A DNA stretch of 64,000 bases from Candidatus Bipolaricaulota bacterium (GTDB lineage: Bacteria > Bipolaricaulota > Bipolaricaulia > Bipolaricaulales > Bipolaricaulaceae): contig JACIWK010000007.1 in NCBI GenBank assembly GCA_014360985.1, positions 32,969 to 96,968 on the forward strand. The letters are read 5' to 3'. The notes below the pieces were generated by a model that was not told the DNA's origin, made no database searches, and saw only the letters and a program-made list of their open reading frames with translations. Both the position numbers and the translations under genes were made by a program. Of this stretch, positions 41,448 to 50,029 are shown piece by piece. Position 1 is the first letter of the stretch; each line of letters starts with the position of its first letter.

Positions 41448-42647
41448 CTACCCCTGCGTGCGCCGTCCCCACGCCCAGAGGGCAACCGCGGCGAGGAGGG
41501 CCGCTGCCGCACCGAAGAAGAACGGGGCCCCCGGGCTGACGGCCTGCCACAGCACACCCGCGATCGCGGAGGCGGGGAGGTCCATCGCTCCCACCACCGT
41601 GCTGTACGTGCCATACGCTGTGCCGCGAAGCTCGGCCGGCACGAGATCTGCTACGAGCGCTTTTGCTGTCCCAAACGCGATCCCGTAGTACGCACCGTAG
41701 GCAATGTACAGAACCCACATGTTCCACACCGCGCCGGCGAGGCCGAGGCCCAAGTAGATCCCGGCGTAGACAAGCCACCCGGCCACGATCACCGTTCGCC
41801 GCGAGATCCGATCGGATAGGGCACCGGCCGGCGTGGAGACCAGGGTGTACACGAGGTTGAACACGGCGAGCATGCCGAGGATCCCGAGGACGTTCGCGCC
41901 TAGCGTCTGCGCGCGGAGGACGAGGAACGCGTCGGCGGAATTGCCGAGCTCGAACAGCCCCACGATCCCCAGGAACACGAGGAACGGGCGCCCCAGGGCC
42001 CGGAACCTGATCTGGGGGCGTTCGTGGCTGCGTCCCCGCGCCTCGCGCGCCCCGAGGGCGAGCACGAGCACGGCCAGCCCGGCGGGGACCAAGCTCACGA
42101 GGACGATCGTCCGGAACGTCGCCGCGGTGAGCTCCCCCGCCCCGCCTTGGGTCAGCCACACCGCGACGAGCGCCCCCAGGATTCCCAGCATCGCCCCCCC
42201 CGTGTCCGCCGCCCGGTGCAGCCCGAACGCCAATCCTCGCCGTCCTTCGTCGATGGAATCCGCAACCAGGGCGTCGCGGGGCGCGGTGCGGATCCCCTTC
42301 CCCACCCGATCCGCCCACCGCACGCCGGCCACGGCCCCCCACGTCGAAGCGATGTACAAGAAAGGCTTGGCCGCCGCCGACAGGGCGTACCCCCCCACGG
42401 CGAGCCACTTGCGCCGTCCCAGCCGGTCCGAGATCCAGCCGGAGAACACCTTGAGAAGCGAGGCGGTGGACTCGGCGACCCCCTCGATGACGCCGATCAG
42501 GGCCGTGCCCACGCCGAGCACGTTCGCTAGAAAGAGAGGCAGCAAGTTCAACACCATCTCGCTTGAGATATCCATGAGGAAGCTCGTCGCGCTGACGGCC
42601 CAGATGTTCCGTGGAAGGGCCCGTAGGCTCGGGATGCGTCGTTTCAT
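41448..42647 (-). CDS. Major facilitator superfamily transporter
   Basis: A 399-residue, 12-helix transporter. The loop 2-3 signature is SGWISDRLGRRKWLAVGGY, and the second half repeats it as GALSDRISRRTVIVAGWLVY. FLMDISSEMVLNLLPLFL near the N-terminus and RWADRVGKGIRTAPRDALVA are typical of the MFS group that includes drug and 'UMF' exporters. GAGGTGAAC precedes the ATG at 42647; a GTG 6 nt upstream is an alternative. TATAAT lies 36 nt upstream on the minus strand, the likely promoter. Substrate unknown. Confidence 0.88.
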   Translation of the reverse strand: MKRRIPSLRALPRNIWAVSATSFLMDISSEMVLNLLPLFLANVLGVGTALIGVIEGVAESTASLLKVFSGWISDRLGRRKWLAVGGYALSAAAKPFLYIASTWGAVAGVRWADRVGKGIRTAPRDALVADSIDEGRRGLAFGLHRAADTGGAMLGILGALVAVWLTQGGAGELTAATFRTIVLVSLVPAGLAVLVLALGAREARGRSHERPQIRFRALGRPFLVFLGIVGLFELGNSADAFLVLRAQTLGANVLGILGMLAVFNLVYTLVSTPAGALSDRISRRTVIVAGWLVYAGIYLGLGLAGAVWNMWVLYIAYGAYYGIAFGTAKALVADLVPAELRGTAYGTYSTVVGAMDLPASAIAGVLWQAVSPGAPFFFGAAAALLAAVALWAWGRRTQG

Positions 42648-42734
42648 GTTCACCTCGGTCGTGGATCGTTGAGATCGAGATGTGCATTATACGGGCGGGG
42701 TCGATCTCGGCAGGCCTCAGCCCAAGGAGGGAAC

Positions 42735-43091
42735 ATGGCCAACGGAGAACAGCTGATCGCCGCGTGCGGGATCGATTGCACGGACTGCGACATCCGCCGC
42801 GCGGCCACGGATCCGGCATTGCGCCGCACGATCGTTACCTGGTTCAGGGAGAAGCGGAGCCTCGACGTGGACCCGGACGCGATCCGCTGCACATGGTGCC
42901 GGGGCGATCGCAGTGGTCACTGGTCTCCGGACTGCTGGATCCTCCGTTGCTGCGTGGACGAGAAGGGACTCGCCCATTGCTCCGAGTGCGCGGACTTCCC
43001 CTGCCCCCACCTCGTCGAGTGGTCGCAGCAGAACGAGGGCTACGGCCGGGCGTTCGCTCGCCTGCAAGCGATGCGCTCCGCCTCCCACTGA
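42735..43091 (+). CDS. DUF3795 domain protein
   Basis: A 118-residue Cys-rich protein: LIAACGIDCTDCDIRRAAT, then CTWCRG, then CWILRCCVDEKGLAHCSECADFPC. This arrangement of about a dozen Cys matches DUF3795, proposed to bind zinc or an iron-sulfur cluster. AAGGAGGGAAC precedes the ATG. Function unknown. Confidence 0.88.
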   Translation: MANGEQLIAACGIDCTDCDIRRAATDPALRRTIVTWFREKRSLDVDPDAIRCTWCRGDRSGHWSPDCWILRCCVDEKGLAHCSECADFPCPHLVEWSQQNEGYGRAFARLQAMRSASH

Positions 43092-43140
43092 TCCCGGCGG
43101 GGCACGCCCTCTCCGTGGGCTTCCCGCCAGGCCGGAGGAC

Positions 43141-43146
43141 TATAAT
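43141..43146 (+). promoter_or_regulatory. -10 box for the 151-aa membrane protein
   Basis: A perfect TATAAT 25 nt before the ATG at 43172, with AAGGAGG between. No good -35 at 17 nt. Confidence 0.5.
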
Positions 43147-43171
43147 GCCCGCCATTCACAAGGAGGCATCG

Positions 43172-43627
43172 ATGTCCGAGCGACCACGGGGCGAGAGGGA
43201 CGAGAAGGAAGAGGAGAAAGAAGAAGAGAAACGGCACGAGAAAGGGGAGAAGAGTTGGGATGAGAAGTGGCGCCAGGATCCAGTAGGCGCGTTCATCTGG
43301 GCGTCCATCTTCATCTGGGCCGGGCTCGTGCTCCTCGCCGCGAACACGGGCTGCCTGACGAGGCTTGCCAAAGGATGGGGCGTTCCTCGACTGAGCACGT
43401 GGTCTGTGATCCTCGCTGGGGCGGGGGCACTCGTCATCCTGGGGGCCCTCGTCCGCGTCCTCATTCCCTCGCTCAGGCGAGCAGTGCTTGGCGCGCTTGT
43501 CGTAGGTGTGGTCCTTGTCGGTGTCGGATTACACGAAGTGGTCGGCTGGGACGTGGTGTGGCCATCGATCCTCATCGTGGTCGGGCTCTCGATTCTGCTC
43601 CGGGGGGTCCTGTTCCGCCGTCGCTGA
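43172..43627 (+). CDS. Hypothetical membrane protein with charged N-terminus
   Basis: A 151-residue protein. The first ~40 residues are almost entirely Arg, Lys and Glu (ERDEKEEEKEEEKRHEKGEK), probably a coiled or disordered cytoplasmic tail. Four hydrophobic helices follow (FIWASIFIWAGLVLLAAN, TWSVILAGAGALVILGAL, AVLGALVVGVVLVGVGL and VVWPSILIVVGLSILLRG); the last resembles the 'WPlilIviGlllLl' repeat of LiaF/DUF5668-type membrane proteins. AAGGAGG precedes the ATG. Confidence 0.72.
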   Translation: MSERPRGERDEKEEEKEEEKRHEKGEKSWDEKWRQDPVGAFIWASIFIWAGLVLLAANTGCLTRLAKGWGVPRLSTWSVILAGAGALVILGALVRVLIPSLRRAVLGALVVGVVLVGVGLHEVVGWDVVWPSILIVVGLSILLRGVLFRRR

Positions 43628-43663
43628 CCAAGACAAACCAGAATCCGACCTAGCTGCCGAGAT

Positions 43664-43714
43664 CGCAGACCGCGCCAAGAGCAACGGCGGGTTCACCGGT
43701 CTGCGGTCTCTTGG
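43664..43714 (+). other. Two interleaved inverted repeats (pseudoknot or alternative hairpins)
   Basis: CGCAGACCG (43664-43672) pairs perfectly with CGGTCTGCG (43697-43705), and CCAAGAG (43675-43681) pairs perfectly with CTCTTGG (43708-43714). The order arm a, arm b, arm a', arm b' means both stems can coexist only as an H-type pseudoknot; otherwise they are mutually exclusive. It lies in the 217-bp spacer between two convergent genes. No T-run follows. Confidence 0.6.
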
Positions 43715-43844
43715 TCTGGGAGGAAGGCACCGCGTGTCCGGAACTGCGGACCAGGGGTAGTGCTTGGCGCCCACGGATGGCGGACCAAGGACAACGGTGT
43801 TCCCCTGCGTTCTCTGCGACCTCAGCGGTGGGAGCTTTTCCGAC

Positions 43845-44990
43845 CTACAGGCGGCCGAGGTTGAGGGTGGAGAGCTCGTCCCACAGGTACCGGAGAGGTG
43901 TCCACGGTCGATCGCGGCCGATGCAGCGGAAGTAGGGAGGTCGCAGCGCGAGGATGAGATCCCCGATCTTGTATCGGGCGAGGATGGGCGTGGATACGAC
44001 AAGGCTCCCCTTCTCGCCAGGCTGCATCTCGTGGAGGAGCTTGATCCTGCGCCGTCGGGTCTCCACCTCGAACAGGAACAGGTCGTAGTTCGGAACCCAT
44101 GCCCTCTGGCCATCTCTCTGTTGGCCGAACATCCCCTCCGTCGCGCCGTAGATCTCCCGGATCGCGGCGTGCCCGTATAGGGCGTGGAGGGCTGGCGCAA
44201 GGCGGGTGTTAATCCCTGGCACGCTCCCCAGCGTCATGATCTGGACCTTCCACAGCGTCTTGGGGTACACCCCATGGGCTCGCCTGAGCCAGCGGCCGAA
44301 CCGGATCGCCGTCGGGGCGACGCCTCCGACGAGGGTCACGTTCTCCTCCCGGCACTTCTGGTAGGCGAGCTCGAACCGCGCGTTCCAGTCGCGGGCCGTC
44401 TTTCCTCCACCGAGGGCATCGATCTCGTCCTGGGACGGAACGGAGCGGATCGGGGTCTCGCGGGAGACGTGCTTGGTGTAGATCCCCGAGCTATAGCCGT
44501 ACTCGACCTCCCGATCCCCCACCCGCACCGTCCCCACCACGGACGGGAAGTTGAGGTTCAAGTTCACGCCCTGGAAGAGGTCGAACCGCCCAGATGCGAG
44601 CGCGTAGTGGACCATCGCTCGCCCGGCGGCGACGCGCATCCGGAGGTCGGTGGGCGTCATGGGCACGAACTTCTCCTCTCCCTTTGTGCTGCCCCGGGTG
44701 ATCGCCCACCCAACCGGCGGCTCGGTGAGGAGGAGGTCCACCTCTCCGGCCATCACCCGCCCGATGAGGGGCTTGTAGTCCTCGTAGGTGGCGATGGGGA
44801 ACGCCTTCCGGTAGTCGGCAAGGCTCCCCACCGCCGCCGCGCCGCGCTCCCGGCCGTAGCCAGTCCCGCGGTAGATCGAAAGGAGCTTTTCCAAAACCCT
44901 CTCCTGAGCCGCAGCAGGGTCCGAGACAGCGTCGTGCCACGGCTTCACAAGGGGTTGAAGCTGCGCGACCAGCTGTTCGCGGGTAGTCAT
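43845..44990 (-). CDS. GH3-family-like adenylating protein, short form
   Basis: A 381-residue protein resembling the N-terminal adenylation domain of GH3 acyl-acid-amido synthetases. Seen: SIYRGTGYGRERG and ITRGSTKGEEKFVPMT (ATP-phosphate loop), VGGVAPTAIRFGRWL, and EIYGATEGMFGQQRDG (the ANL-type 'YG.tE' motif). Bacterial GH3 proteins normally have ~500 or more residues with a C-terminal lid; here the protein stops soon after the core with PLRYLWDELSTLNL, so the lid is missing or reduced. Plant homologues link amino acids to hormones; bacterial substrates are unknown. Ends 6 nt after the secreted protein gene. Confidence 0.72.
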   Translation of the reverse strand: MTTREQLVAQLQPLVKPWHDAVSDPAAAQERVLEKLLSIYRGTGYGRERGAAAVGSLADYRKAFPIATYEDYKPLIGRVMAGEVDLLLTEPPVGWAITRGSTKGEEKFVPMTPTDLRMRVAAGRAMVHYALASGRFDLFQGVNLNLNFPSVVGTVRVGDREVEYGYSSGIYTKHVSRETPIRSVPSQDEIDALGGGKTARDWNARFELAYQKCREENVTLVGGVAPTAIRFGRWLRRAHGVYPKTLWKVQIMTLGSVPGINTRLAPALHALYGHAAIREIYGATEGMFGQQRDGQRAWVPNYDLFLFEVETRRRRIKLLHEMQPGEKGSLVVSTPILARYKIGDLILALRPPYFRCIGRDRPWTPLRYLWDELSTLNLGRL

Positions 44991-44996
44991 GGACGC

Positions 44997-45755
44997 TCAG
45001 AACCCACAGCGGTTGCCCAGCTCGATCTCCACGATCTCTTCCACGATCAACGCCGGGAGGGGATAGGTCGCCCACCGATCCCCATCGATCTGAACCTCCT
45101 CCCCTGCGGGGACGAGCCTCCCCCGCACCCGGACGTTCCTGCCCACGAACGGTTCGAGCAGGGGGTCATCTACCCACGGCCAGCGCGGTCCGCCAACGAG
45201 AACGTAGAAGCCCTCCCATCCAGGATCGAACTCGCCCGTCTGGAGGAGGTACAGCGGCCCCTCGCTCCGCGAGCACCAGAACTGGCGCACGGTGAGCAAG
45301 TACCCGGTGAGGATTGTGGATTTGGGCTCCCCATCCGGCGCGAGCCGTGCCACGACCCGGAGCGCTCCCTCCTCGTAAGGGATGCCAAACACGAGCGGCC
45401 TCACCCTGACGGCGAGGGATTCCCAATCCAGACCAGGATAGCGCTGTCGGCCAAGGAGGATCAGCGCGTCCGGTTCCTCCTCGACCGCGAACGGCCCGAA
45501 CTCGTGCGATGTTCCTGGGGGAAAAAGGGGGAACGGGTAGAACGAGCGGACGGAGATCGACGCCGCCCCCCGCATGAACACCACAGCCGTGATCTCGTAG
45601 GTGGGGGCACCATCATCGCTTGGATCGGCCGTGTTCGCCAGATCGAGGATCACTTCCCCCGGCATTGCCATCCCCCCGGCCGCGCCGCTGGCGAGGACCA
45701 TTGTGGCCAGGGCCAGGATGCACCATCTCCGATTTGCCTTCCTGAAAGCTCTCAT
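44997..45755 (-). CDS. Secreted hypothetical protein (252 aa)
   Basis: N-terminal signal peptide (MRAFRKANRRWCILALATMVL, cleavage near GAAGGMAMP). The mature part is beta-rich with Trp and Pro, such as FGPFAVEEEPDALILLG and GYLLTVRQFWCSRS; no family recognised. The ATG at 45755 is chosen because AAGGAGACAGCG precedes it; a longer start at 45812 adds a polar segment. It precedes the GH3-like gene on the same strand by 6 nt, so they share a transcript. Confidence 0.65.
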   Translation of the reverse strand: MRAFRKANRRWCILALATMVLASGAAGGMAMPGEVILDLANTADPSDDGAPTYEITAVVFMRGAASISVRSFYPFPLFPPGTSHEFGPFAVEEEPDALILLGRQRYPGLDWESLAVRVRPLVFGIPYEEGALRVVARLAPDGEPKSTILTGYLLTVRQFWCSRSEGPLYLLQTGEFDPGWEGFYVLVGGPRWPWVDDPLLEPFVGRNVRVRGRLVPAGEEVQIDGDRWATYPLPALIVEEIVEIELGNRCGF

Positions 45756-45847
45756 CGCTGTCTCCTTGAGGGCTCGTGAGTCAACATCCGCTCGTCTCAT
45801 TGTATCGCTCACGGAGCGTCAGAGCCCCGCTCCGTTGCCCCCCTGGT

Positions 45848-46555
45848 TCAGCTCTGGCCGAAGAGAAGGTCCACGAGACGGAGGCTCTTCCGGCGGGCGA
45901 CGGCGTCCGTGATGAACCGGAACTGGAAGTACCCATACTTCGCGGGATCCTGGGCTAGAGCGTAGTAGTGGAGGTTGAAGTAAGCCGCTGGGTCGGCTCC
46001 TGGCGGCACAGGATCAGCCAGGGCATCCAGCGCATAGGCAAGCATCCGGTCCAGCTCGACCAGTCGCTCCTCCGCGGCTTCGCTCTCCATGAAGAACGCG
46101 ACCGCGCATTCGTTCGCTATCCTTTCCCTGGTGTACGGGTCTGCCTCGAGGTCAAGCGCGCGTTGCAGCCAATGCGTCATCTCGTGGGCAACGAGAAACC
46201 AGTTGAAGAGTTCACCGAACAGAAGCGCGGCCTCCTCGGCGGAGGGCGTGAGGGAGAGGAAGAACGCTTGCTGGGAGTCCGTCAGGGTTGGCCAGTAAGG
46301 GACCACGATCACGTTCGAGCGAAGGTCGAAGTAGGCGAGGTTCGGGGTGTTACGTACGGACACGATCGGCGGTGCAGGGAGAGGGCCCGCGATGGGTGCA
46401 ACCCAGGTTACATAGCTCTGCACGAGGTTTTCTCCGAGCGCGAGGATATCAGCCACACGGGGAGCGGAGGCCGGCCCAGAGAGAGAGGGGAAACATGAGG
46501 CGAGGGTGGTCGCTAAGGCGGCCGCCGCGCAGCGGATCCTCCAGCGAGTGGGCAA
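45848..46555 (-). CDS. Putative zinc-metallopeptidase lipoprotein (HExxH)
   Basis: About 235 residues starting at a TTG preceded by AAGGGAGGCGCCC; no ATG or GTG fits. The start MPTRWRIRCAAAALATTLAS-C gives a signal peptide and lipobox (LASC), so it is a predicted lipoprotein. HEMTHWLQRAL is an HExxH zinc site, and NECAVAFFMESEA about 30 residues later can supply the third ligand Glu, a gluzincin-like spacing. The protein is not obviously a known peptidase family. It is 14 nt after the glycine-zipper gene on the same strand. Confidence 0.68.
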   Translation of the reverse strand: MPTRWRIRCAAAALATTLASCFPSLSGPASAPRVADILALGENLVQSYVTWVAPIAGPLPAPPIVSVRNTPNLAYFDLRSNVIVVPYWPTLTDSQQAFFLSLTPSAEEAALLFGELFNWFLVAHEMTHWLQRALDLEADPYTRERIANECAVAFFMESEAAEERLVELDRMLAYALDALADPVPPGADPAAYFNLHYYALAQDPAKYGYFQFRFITDAVARRKSLRLVDLLFGQS

Positions 46556-46569
46556 GGGCGCCTCCCTTT

Positions 46570-47022
46570 CTACTCGCGGGAGCGAGCGCCGGCGTTGAAC
46601 CCGGCGGTGGCGGCGGCCGCGGCGATGGGGGGGGCAAAGGGGAGAGAGATCTCGGAGATGTTGAACGCGAGTCCCATCCCGAACGCAACCCCCGTCCCCG
46701 CCGCTGCCCCGAGGAAGCACAGGCCGATGTTGCCGTCGATCCCAAACAGCGATCCAGCCACGATCACCCCCAGGCTCGAGCCCACGATCGTGCCCCCGGT
46801 GAAGCCGAGGAACGCCCCGAAGATCGCCCTGCCGAGGGCCTCCCAGCCCGTAGCGCCGGCAGCGAACGCCCACGACAGGGTGTACACGCCGATCACCGCT
46901 CCCGCGTAGCCACCGAGCGTGCCGACCAGGAACTCGGGAAGAACCGCATCCTCAGGCTGTGCTGCGAACGCCCACACGCTCACGAACGCCAGGGCCAGGA
47001 CAACGATGAAGATCTTACGCAT
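46570..47022 (-). CDS. Glycine-rich membrane protein (150 aa)
   Basis: Signal-like N-terminus (MRKIFIVVLALAFVSVWAFA) followed by three or four Gly/Ala-rich hydrophobic helices with glycine-zipper character (FLVGTLGGYAGAVIGVY, FGAFLGFTGGTIVGSSLG, CFLGAAAGTGVAFGMGLAF). It precedes the metallopeptidase-like lipoprotein gene by 14 nt, so the two are likely functional partners. CGGAGGTGAGGGCTC precedes the ATG. No family recognised. Confidence 0.68.
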   Translation of the reverse strand: MRKIFIVVLALAFVSVWAFAAQPEDAVLPEFLVGTLGGYAGAVIGVYTLSWAFAAGATGWEALGRAIFGAFLGFTGGTIVGSSLGVIVAGSLFGIDGNIGLCFLGAAAGTGVAFGMGLAFNISEISLPFAPPIAAAAATAGFNAGARSRE

Positions 47023-47135
47023 GAGCCCTCACCTCCGTCGCGCAGTCTACTACAAGCTGGCCAGAGGAGGAGGGGAGGGAGCACCGCCTCGCCTGCCTCG
47101 CTCCTCCCTGCTATCATGGGTTCCAAGGAGGCGGC

Positions 47136-47561
47136 ATGAACAAGGTATGGATCCTCTGCGCGGCAGCGCTCCTGGCGGGCTCAACAGCTCTCGCCCTGGA
47201 TCTCTCCGGTCAATGGACGTCGGGACTCACGTTCACCTCAGGCACCGCCTCCATGACCAACACCTTCACCCTCCACCTGGCCGGCTCCGGCTGGCACCTC
47301 ACCAGCTCGTGGGATCCCGCCTCCCTTGAGGTGAGCAGCCACACCCTCGTGCTCAAGAACGGACTCGGTCCAGTGAACGTCACCGCCGGGGTCTCGTTCC
47401 ACCTCTCCGCGCGCACCGCCTTGACCCAGGTCGGCTCGAGGGACAACCCCTTCCTGTGGTCGGCGGACGGGTTCTCGTTCCGCAGTGGATTCGTCTCGTT
47501 CGAGCTTGCGTTGGGGAACCTGACCCTCCAGCTCACGTTCCACCGCGGTCCCGGAGAGTAG
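47136..47561 (+). CDS. Secreted beta-strand hypothetical protein (141 aa)
   Basis: Signal peptide MNKVWILCAAALLAGSTALA, then a single ~120-residue beta-rich domain (WTSGLTFTSGTASMTNTFTL, SFRSGFVSFELALGNLTLQL) with alternating polar and hydrophobic residues, suggesting a small beta-sandwich or porin-like fragment. CCAAGGAGGCGGC precedes the ATG. Divergent from the minus-strand genes. No family recognised. Confidence 0.7.
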   Translation: MNKVWILCAAALLAGSTALALDLSGQWTSGLTFTSGTASMTNTFTLHLAGSGWHLTSSWDPASLEVSSHTLVLKNGLGPVNVTAGVSFHLSARTALTQVGSRDNPFLWSADGFSFRSGFVSFELALGNLTLQLTFHRGPGE

Positions 47562-47701
47562 AGCCAGGCTGCCTTCCGCGAAAGGTGATCCTGCTCCGCG
47601 CGAGGAGCCCGGCGAACAGGGCTTCCGGTGATGCCGCGGAGATCCGATCTCCTCCGCGTATCAAGAGGCCACGCGGGCCATCCCGTCCGTCCCTTTGCGC
47701 C

Positions 47702-48850
47702 CTACGGCTGAAGGGCCTCCGGCGGGAGGATGCGCACCTCCTCGACCTCGGGGAACTGGAGGGCTGTCTTCTCGATCTGCGCTCGCAGGATCCCGGTGCG
47801 GCACGCCCCGCCCGATGTTCGGTGCTCCGGGTCGGCGAGGACCACCGTCACCACACCGTCCTCGACGTACACCGCCTCCAGGGAGACGCCGGGAAGCGGG
47901 AACTCCGAGGAGTAGCCCACCTCGGCTTCCCAGGGAGCGAGCGGGTGATCCAGGAGAAGCCGCACGGACGCCTCCAGGGGTGGGGCATCGAACGGGACCC
48001 ATCGGGCCAGGGGCAGCACCGCATCGGGGCTGCACGCCGTGTGGCCGTGGAGGAGGAGATCCACGCCTGCGTGGTAGGCGAACACGTTCACACCCCACAT
48101 CTCACCGGGGACCTCGCCCGCCGGCACCTCCGGAACGCGCACCATGTGCCCGTCCGCTACCCGGTACTCCACCGCCCGCCCCTGCCACGCCAGGCGAACG
48201 ACGAACCCCGGTGTGATCATCTGGGCGTAGAACGTCCCCGGCTCGCGGACCCCCAGGCTCGTGTCAGAGAACTCGCGGGCGAGGACCTCGGTTACCTCGA
48301 TCTTCCGCGCGCAGATCGCGAGATCCTCAGCGAGAGAAGCTCGCGCCCACGCCGCCGCGCGCCGCGCTTCGGGGTCAGCCTTCCACGCCGGCGCGTCGGC
48401 GAGGGAGGCCACGAACGGGGTCAACGGAGACAGAAACCGCTCCGGCGCGGTGAGCATGCGTGAGCCAATTCCGTCCTCATACACAGAGAAGGACATAGTG
48501 ATCGCCCCCTCACAGGGGTCGCCCCAGGTGAGCGTGTACTCGCCCGCGGGTAGCCGGATCCGCCAGTCCGCGAAGGTCTTCGCCTCGCCCGCGTCGAGGG
48601 ACAGGACCTCGGCGAACGCGGCCACGATGCGCCACGATCCAACCTGTGGCACGAGCATCCACTCCAGCTCCGCCGGGCGGTCGCGGTACCCCGCCGGCCC
48701 GACCGGCGTCGCCCAGGACCGGATTCGGACGACCCCGTCGGCCTCCATGCTCAGGGCGATCTCCGGCCGTAGCGCCTCGACGAGCGGCCCTGCCGCCACC
48801 GCCCATCCTGCCAGCACACACCCGATCACTGCCCATGCGCCGCGCCTCAT
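47702..48850 (-). CDS. Secreted protein with C-terminal GerMN-like domain
   Basis: A 382-residue exported protein: signal peptide MRRGAWAVIGCVLAGWAVAA. The last ~100 residues match a GerMN domain: ASVRLLLDHPLAPWEAEVG, FPLPGVSLEAVYVEDGVVTVVL and TALQFPEVEEVRIL, the 'll.gp...e...gl.s.lP...l..v.v..g...vdls' pattern. GerMN domains occur in spore-germination and cell-envelope proteins; here it is simply a secreted domain, since no spore gene is seen. AAGGAGGTGCGGT precedes the ATG. The middle part is not recognised. Confidence 0.75.
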   Translation of the reverse strand: MRRGAWAVIGCVLAGWAVAAGPLVEALRPEIALSMEADGVVRIRSWATPVGPAGYRDRPAELEWMLVPQVGSWRIVAAFAEVLSLDAGEAKTFADWRIRLPAGEYTLTWGDPCEGAITMSFSVYEDGIGSRMLTAPERFLSPLTPFVASLADAPAWKADPEARRAAAWARASLAEDLAICARKIEVTEVLAREFSDTSLGVREPGTFYAQMITPGFVVRLAWQGRAVEYRVADGHMVRVPEVPAGEVPGEMWGVNVFAYHAGVDLLLHGHTACSPDAVLPLARWVPFDAPPLEASVRLLLDHPLAPWEAEVGYSSEFPLPGVSLEAVYVEDGVVTVVLADPEHRTSGGACRTGILRAQIEKTALQFPEVEEVRILPPEALQP

Positions 48851-49046
48851 ACCGCACCTCCTTGGCTCACTTTCTTGACCCCATCCTAGGGTGTGGTCTT
48901 GGTCCGCGCTGATCAAGGATACACACTTCGTGTTGTGCTGACCGACTCTTCCGAGTAACGGTCATAGAGGGAGCGGCTACTGGCGAGGCTTGACCCACCC
49001 CCCCGCGAGTTCTAACATGGGCTTTGTCCTGGGGGAGGTGGATCGG

Positions 49047-49613
49047 ATGGCAGCAAGTTCGTTCTTCGACGAGGAGAAGTCCACCGCCATGGCCCTGTAT
49101 CTCCTGCAGAAGTGCCCCAACCAGCGGATGAACTACCTGAAGCTCATCAAGCTCATGTACATTGCGGACCGGGAGGCGCTCAGGCAGTGGGGTCACCCTC
49201 TGACGGGTGACGCCTACTTCTCCCTCCCCCACGGGCCGGTTGTCAGCCGAATCAAGGATCTGATCACCGACGACCCTGAGTTCTCAGGGGGAAAGGTATG
49301 GACGAGCTGCATTCACCGACTCGATCGTGATGTTGAGGCCGTCGCAGAAGGGCCCATGGACAGCCTCTCTTCAGCCGAGCGCGAGTTGCTCGACCGGGTG
49401 TTCGCTAGCTACGGAAGCTACACCCCTTGGCAACTTGTGGAGCTCACGCACACTTTCCCTGAGTGGAGAGATCCGCAGGGGAGCGCGGAGCCGATCACGT
49501 ACAAGGACATCTTGTGCGCGGTCGGAAGGGGAGAGGAGAGTGATGAGCTTGTCGAGAACATCGAAGTCGACGCTGCGCTTAGGCGTGCTCTTACCCATGC
49601 CGCGCGGGGATGA
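49047..49613 (+). CDS. Panacea-domain (DUF4065) antitoxin
   Basis: A 188-residue protein of the Panacea/SocA-like family, recently recognised as a hyper-promiscuous antitoxin domain. Seen: ALYLLQKCPNQRMNYLKLIKLMYIADREALRQWG, given here only as its family signature: 'l..LlYlad......g...t', then DAYFSLPHGPVVSRIKDLI ('...a...GPV.......l'), and PWQLVELTH in the C-terminal half ('a..L...tH'). GGAGGTGGATCGG precedes the ATG at 49047; an earlier ATG at 49017 lacks a site. It overlaps the next gene by 4 nt, as expected for an antitoxin-toxin pair. Confidence 0.85.
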   Translation: MAASSFFDEEKSTAMALYLLQKCPNQRMNYLKLIKLMYIADREALRQWGHPLTGDAYFSLPHGPVVSRIKDLITDDPEFSGGKVWTSCIHRLDRDVEAVAEGPMDSLSSAERELLDRVFASYGSYTPWQLVELTHTFPEWRDPQGSAEPITYKDILCAVGRGEESDELVENIEVDAALRRALTHAARG

Positions 49614-50029
49614 TCCGGGCGGGCGCCACATTCTGGATCAAGTATCACAGCTCAAGACACCACCTCTACTTCGCCGTCACCTCGGCGCGTACGGCTGACG
49701 ATCCTGTACTCCTTGTCAACGCCACCACCCGGAGGGACACCAGTGATACGACCTGCGTGATCCTTCCCAACGAGCATCCTCGGATCAAGAACGAGTCTGT
49801 CATCGAGTACGGCCGCGCCATCGTCTGCCGGGCGCGTGATCTGGTGGAACTCCCCTCAGTTTGGCCTGATCTGTACTGTCGGGCCGAAGATGCATCGCTT
49901 TCGCTGCTGCGTCGGATCCAGGATGGAGGGCTGCTATCCCCGCGCCTGGCCGAGAAGCATCGGCAACTTCTCCTATCAGAACTGAGCTACGACGGGGGCT
50001 TCTCCTTGGAAGAGGCTCCAGCTGGATGA
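49610..50029 (+). CDS. Putative toxin partner of the Panacea antitoxin
   Basis: A 139-residue protein translated from the ATGA overlap with the Panacea gene. Seen: GATFWIKYHSSRHHLYFAVT, VLLVNATTRRDTSDTTCVIL and EHPRIKNESVIEYGRAIV, resembling small proteins with a PemK-like beta-barrel. Not a known toxin by motif; the toxin role is inferred from gene order. Its stop is directly next to the stop of the convergent restriction enzyme gene (0 nt between). Confidence 0.6.
   Translation: MIRAGATFWIKYHSSRHHLYFAVTSARTADDPVLLVNATTRRDTSDTTCVILPNEHPRIKNESVIEYGRAIVCRARDLVELPSVWPDLYCRAEDASLSLLRRIQDGGLLSPRLAEKHRQLLLSELSYDGGFSLEEAPAG

Noticed and set aside
47702..48850. GerMN domain as evidence of a spore former
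   Set aside because: The domain occurs in non-sporulating bacteria and no other sporulation gene is seen.
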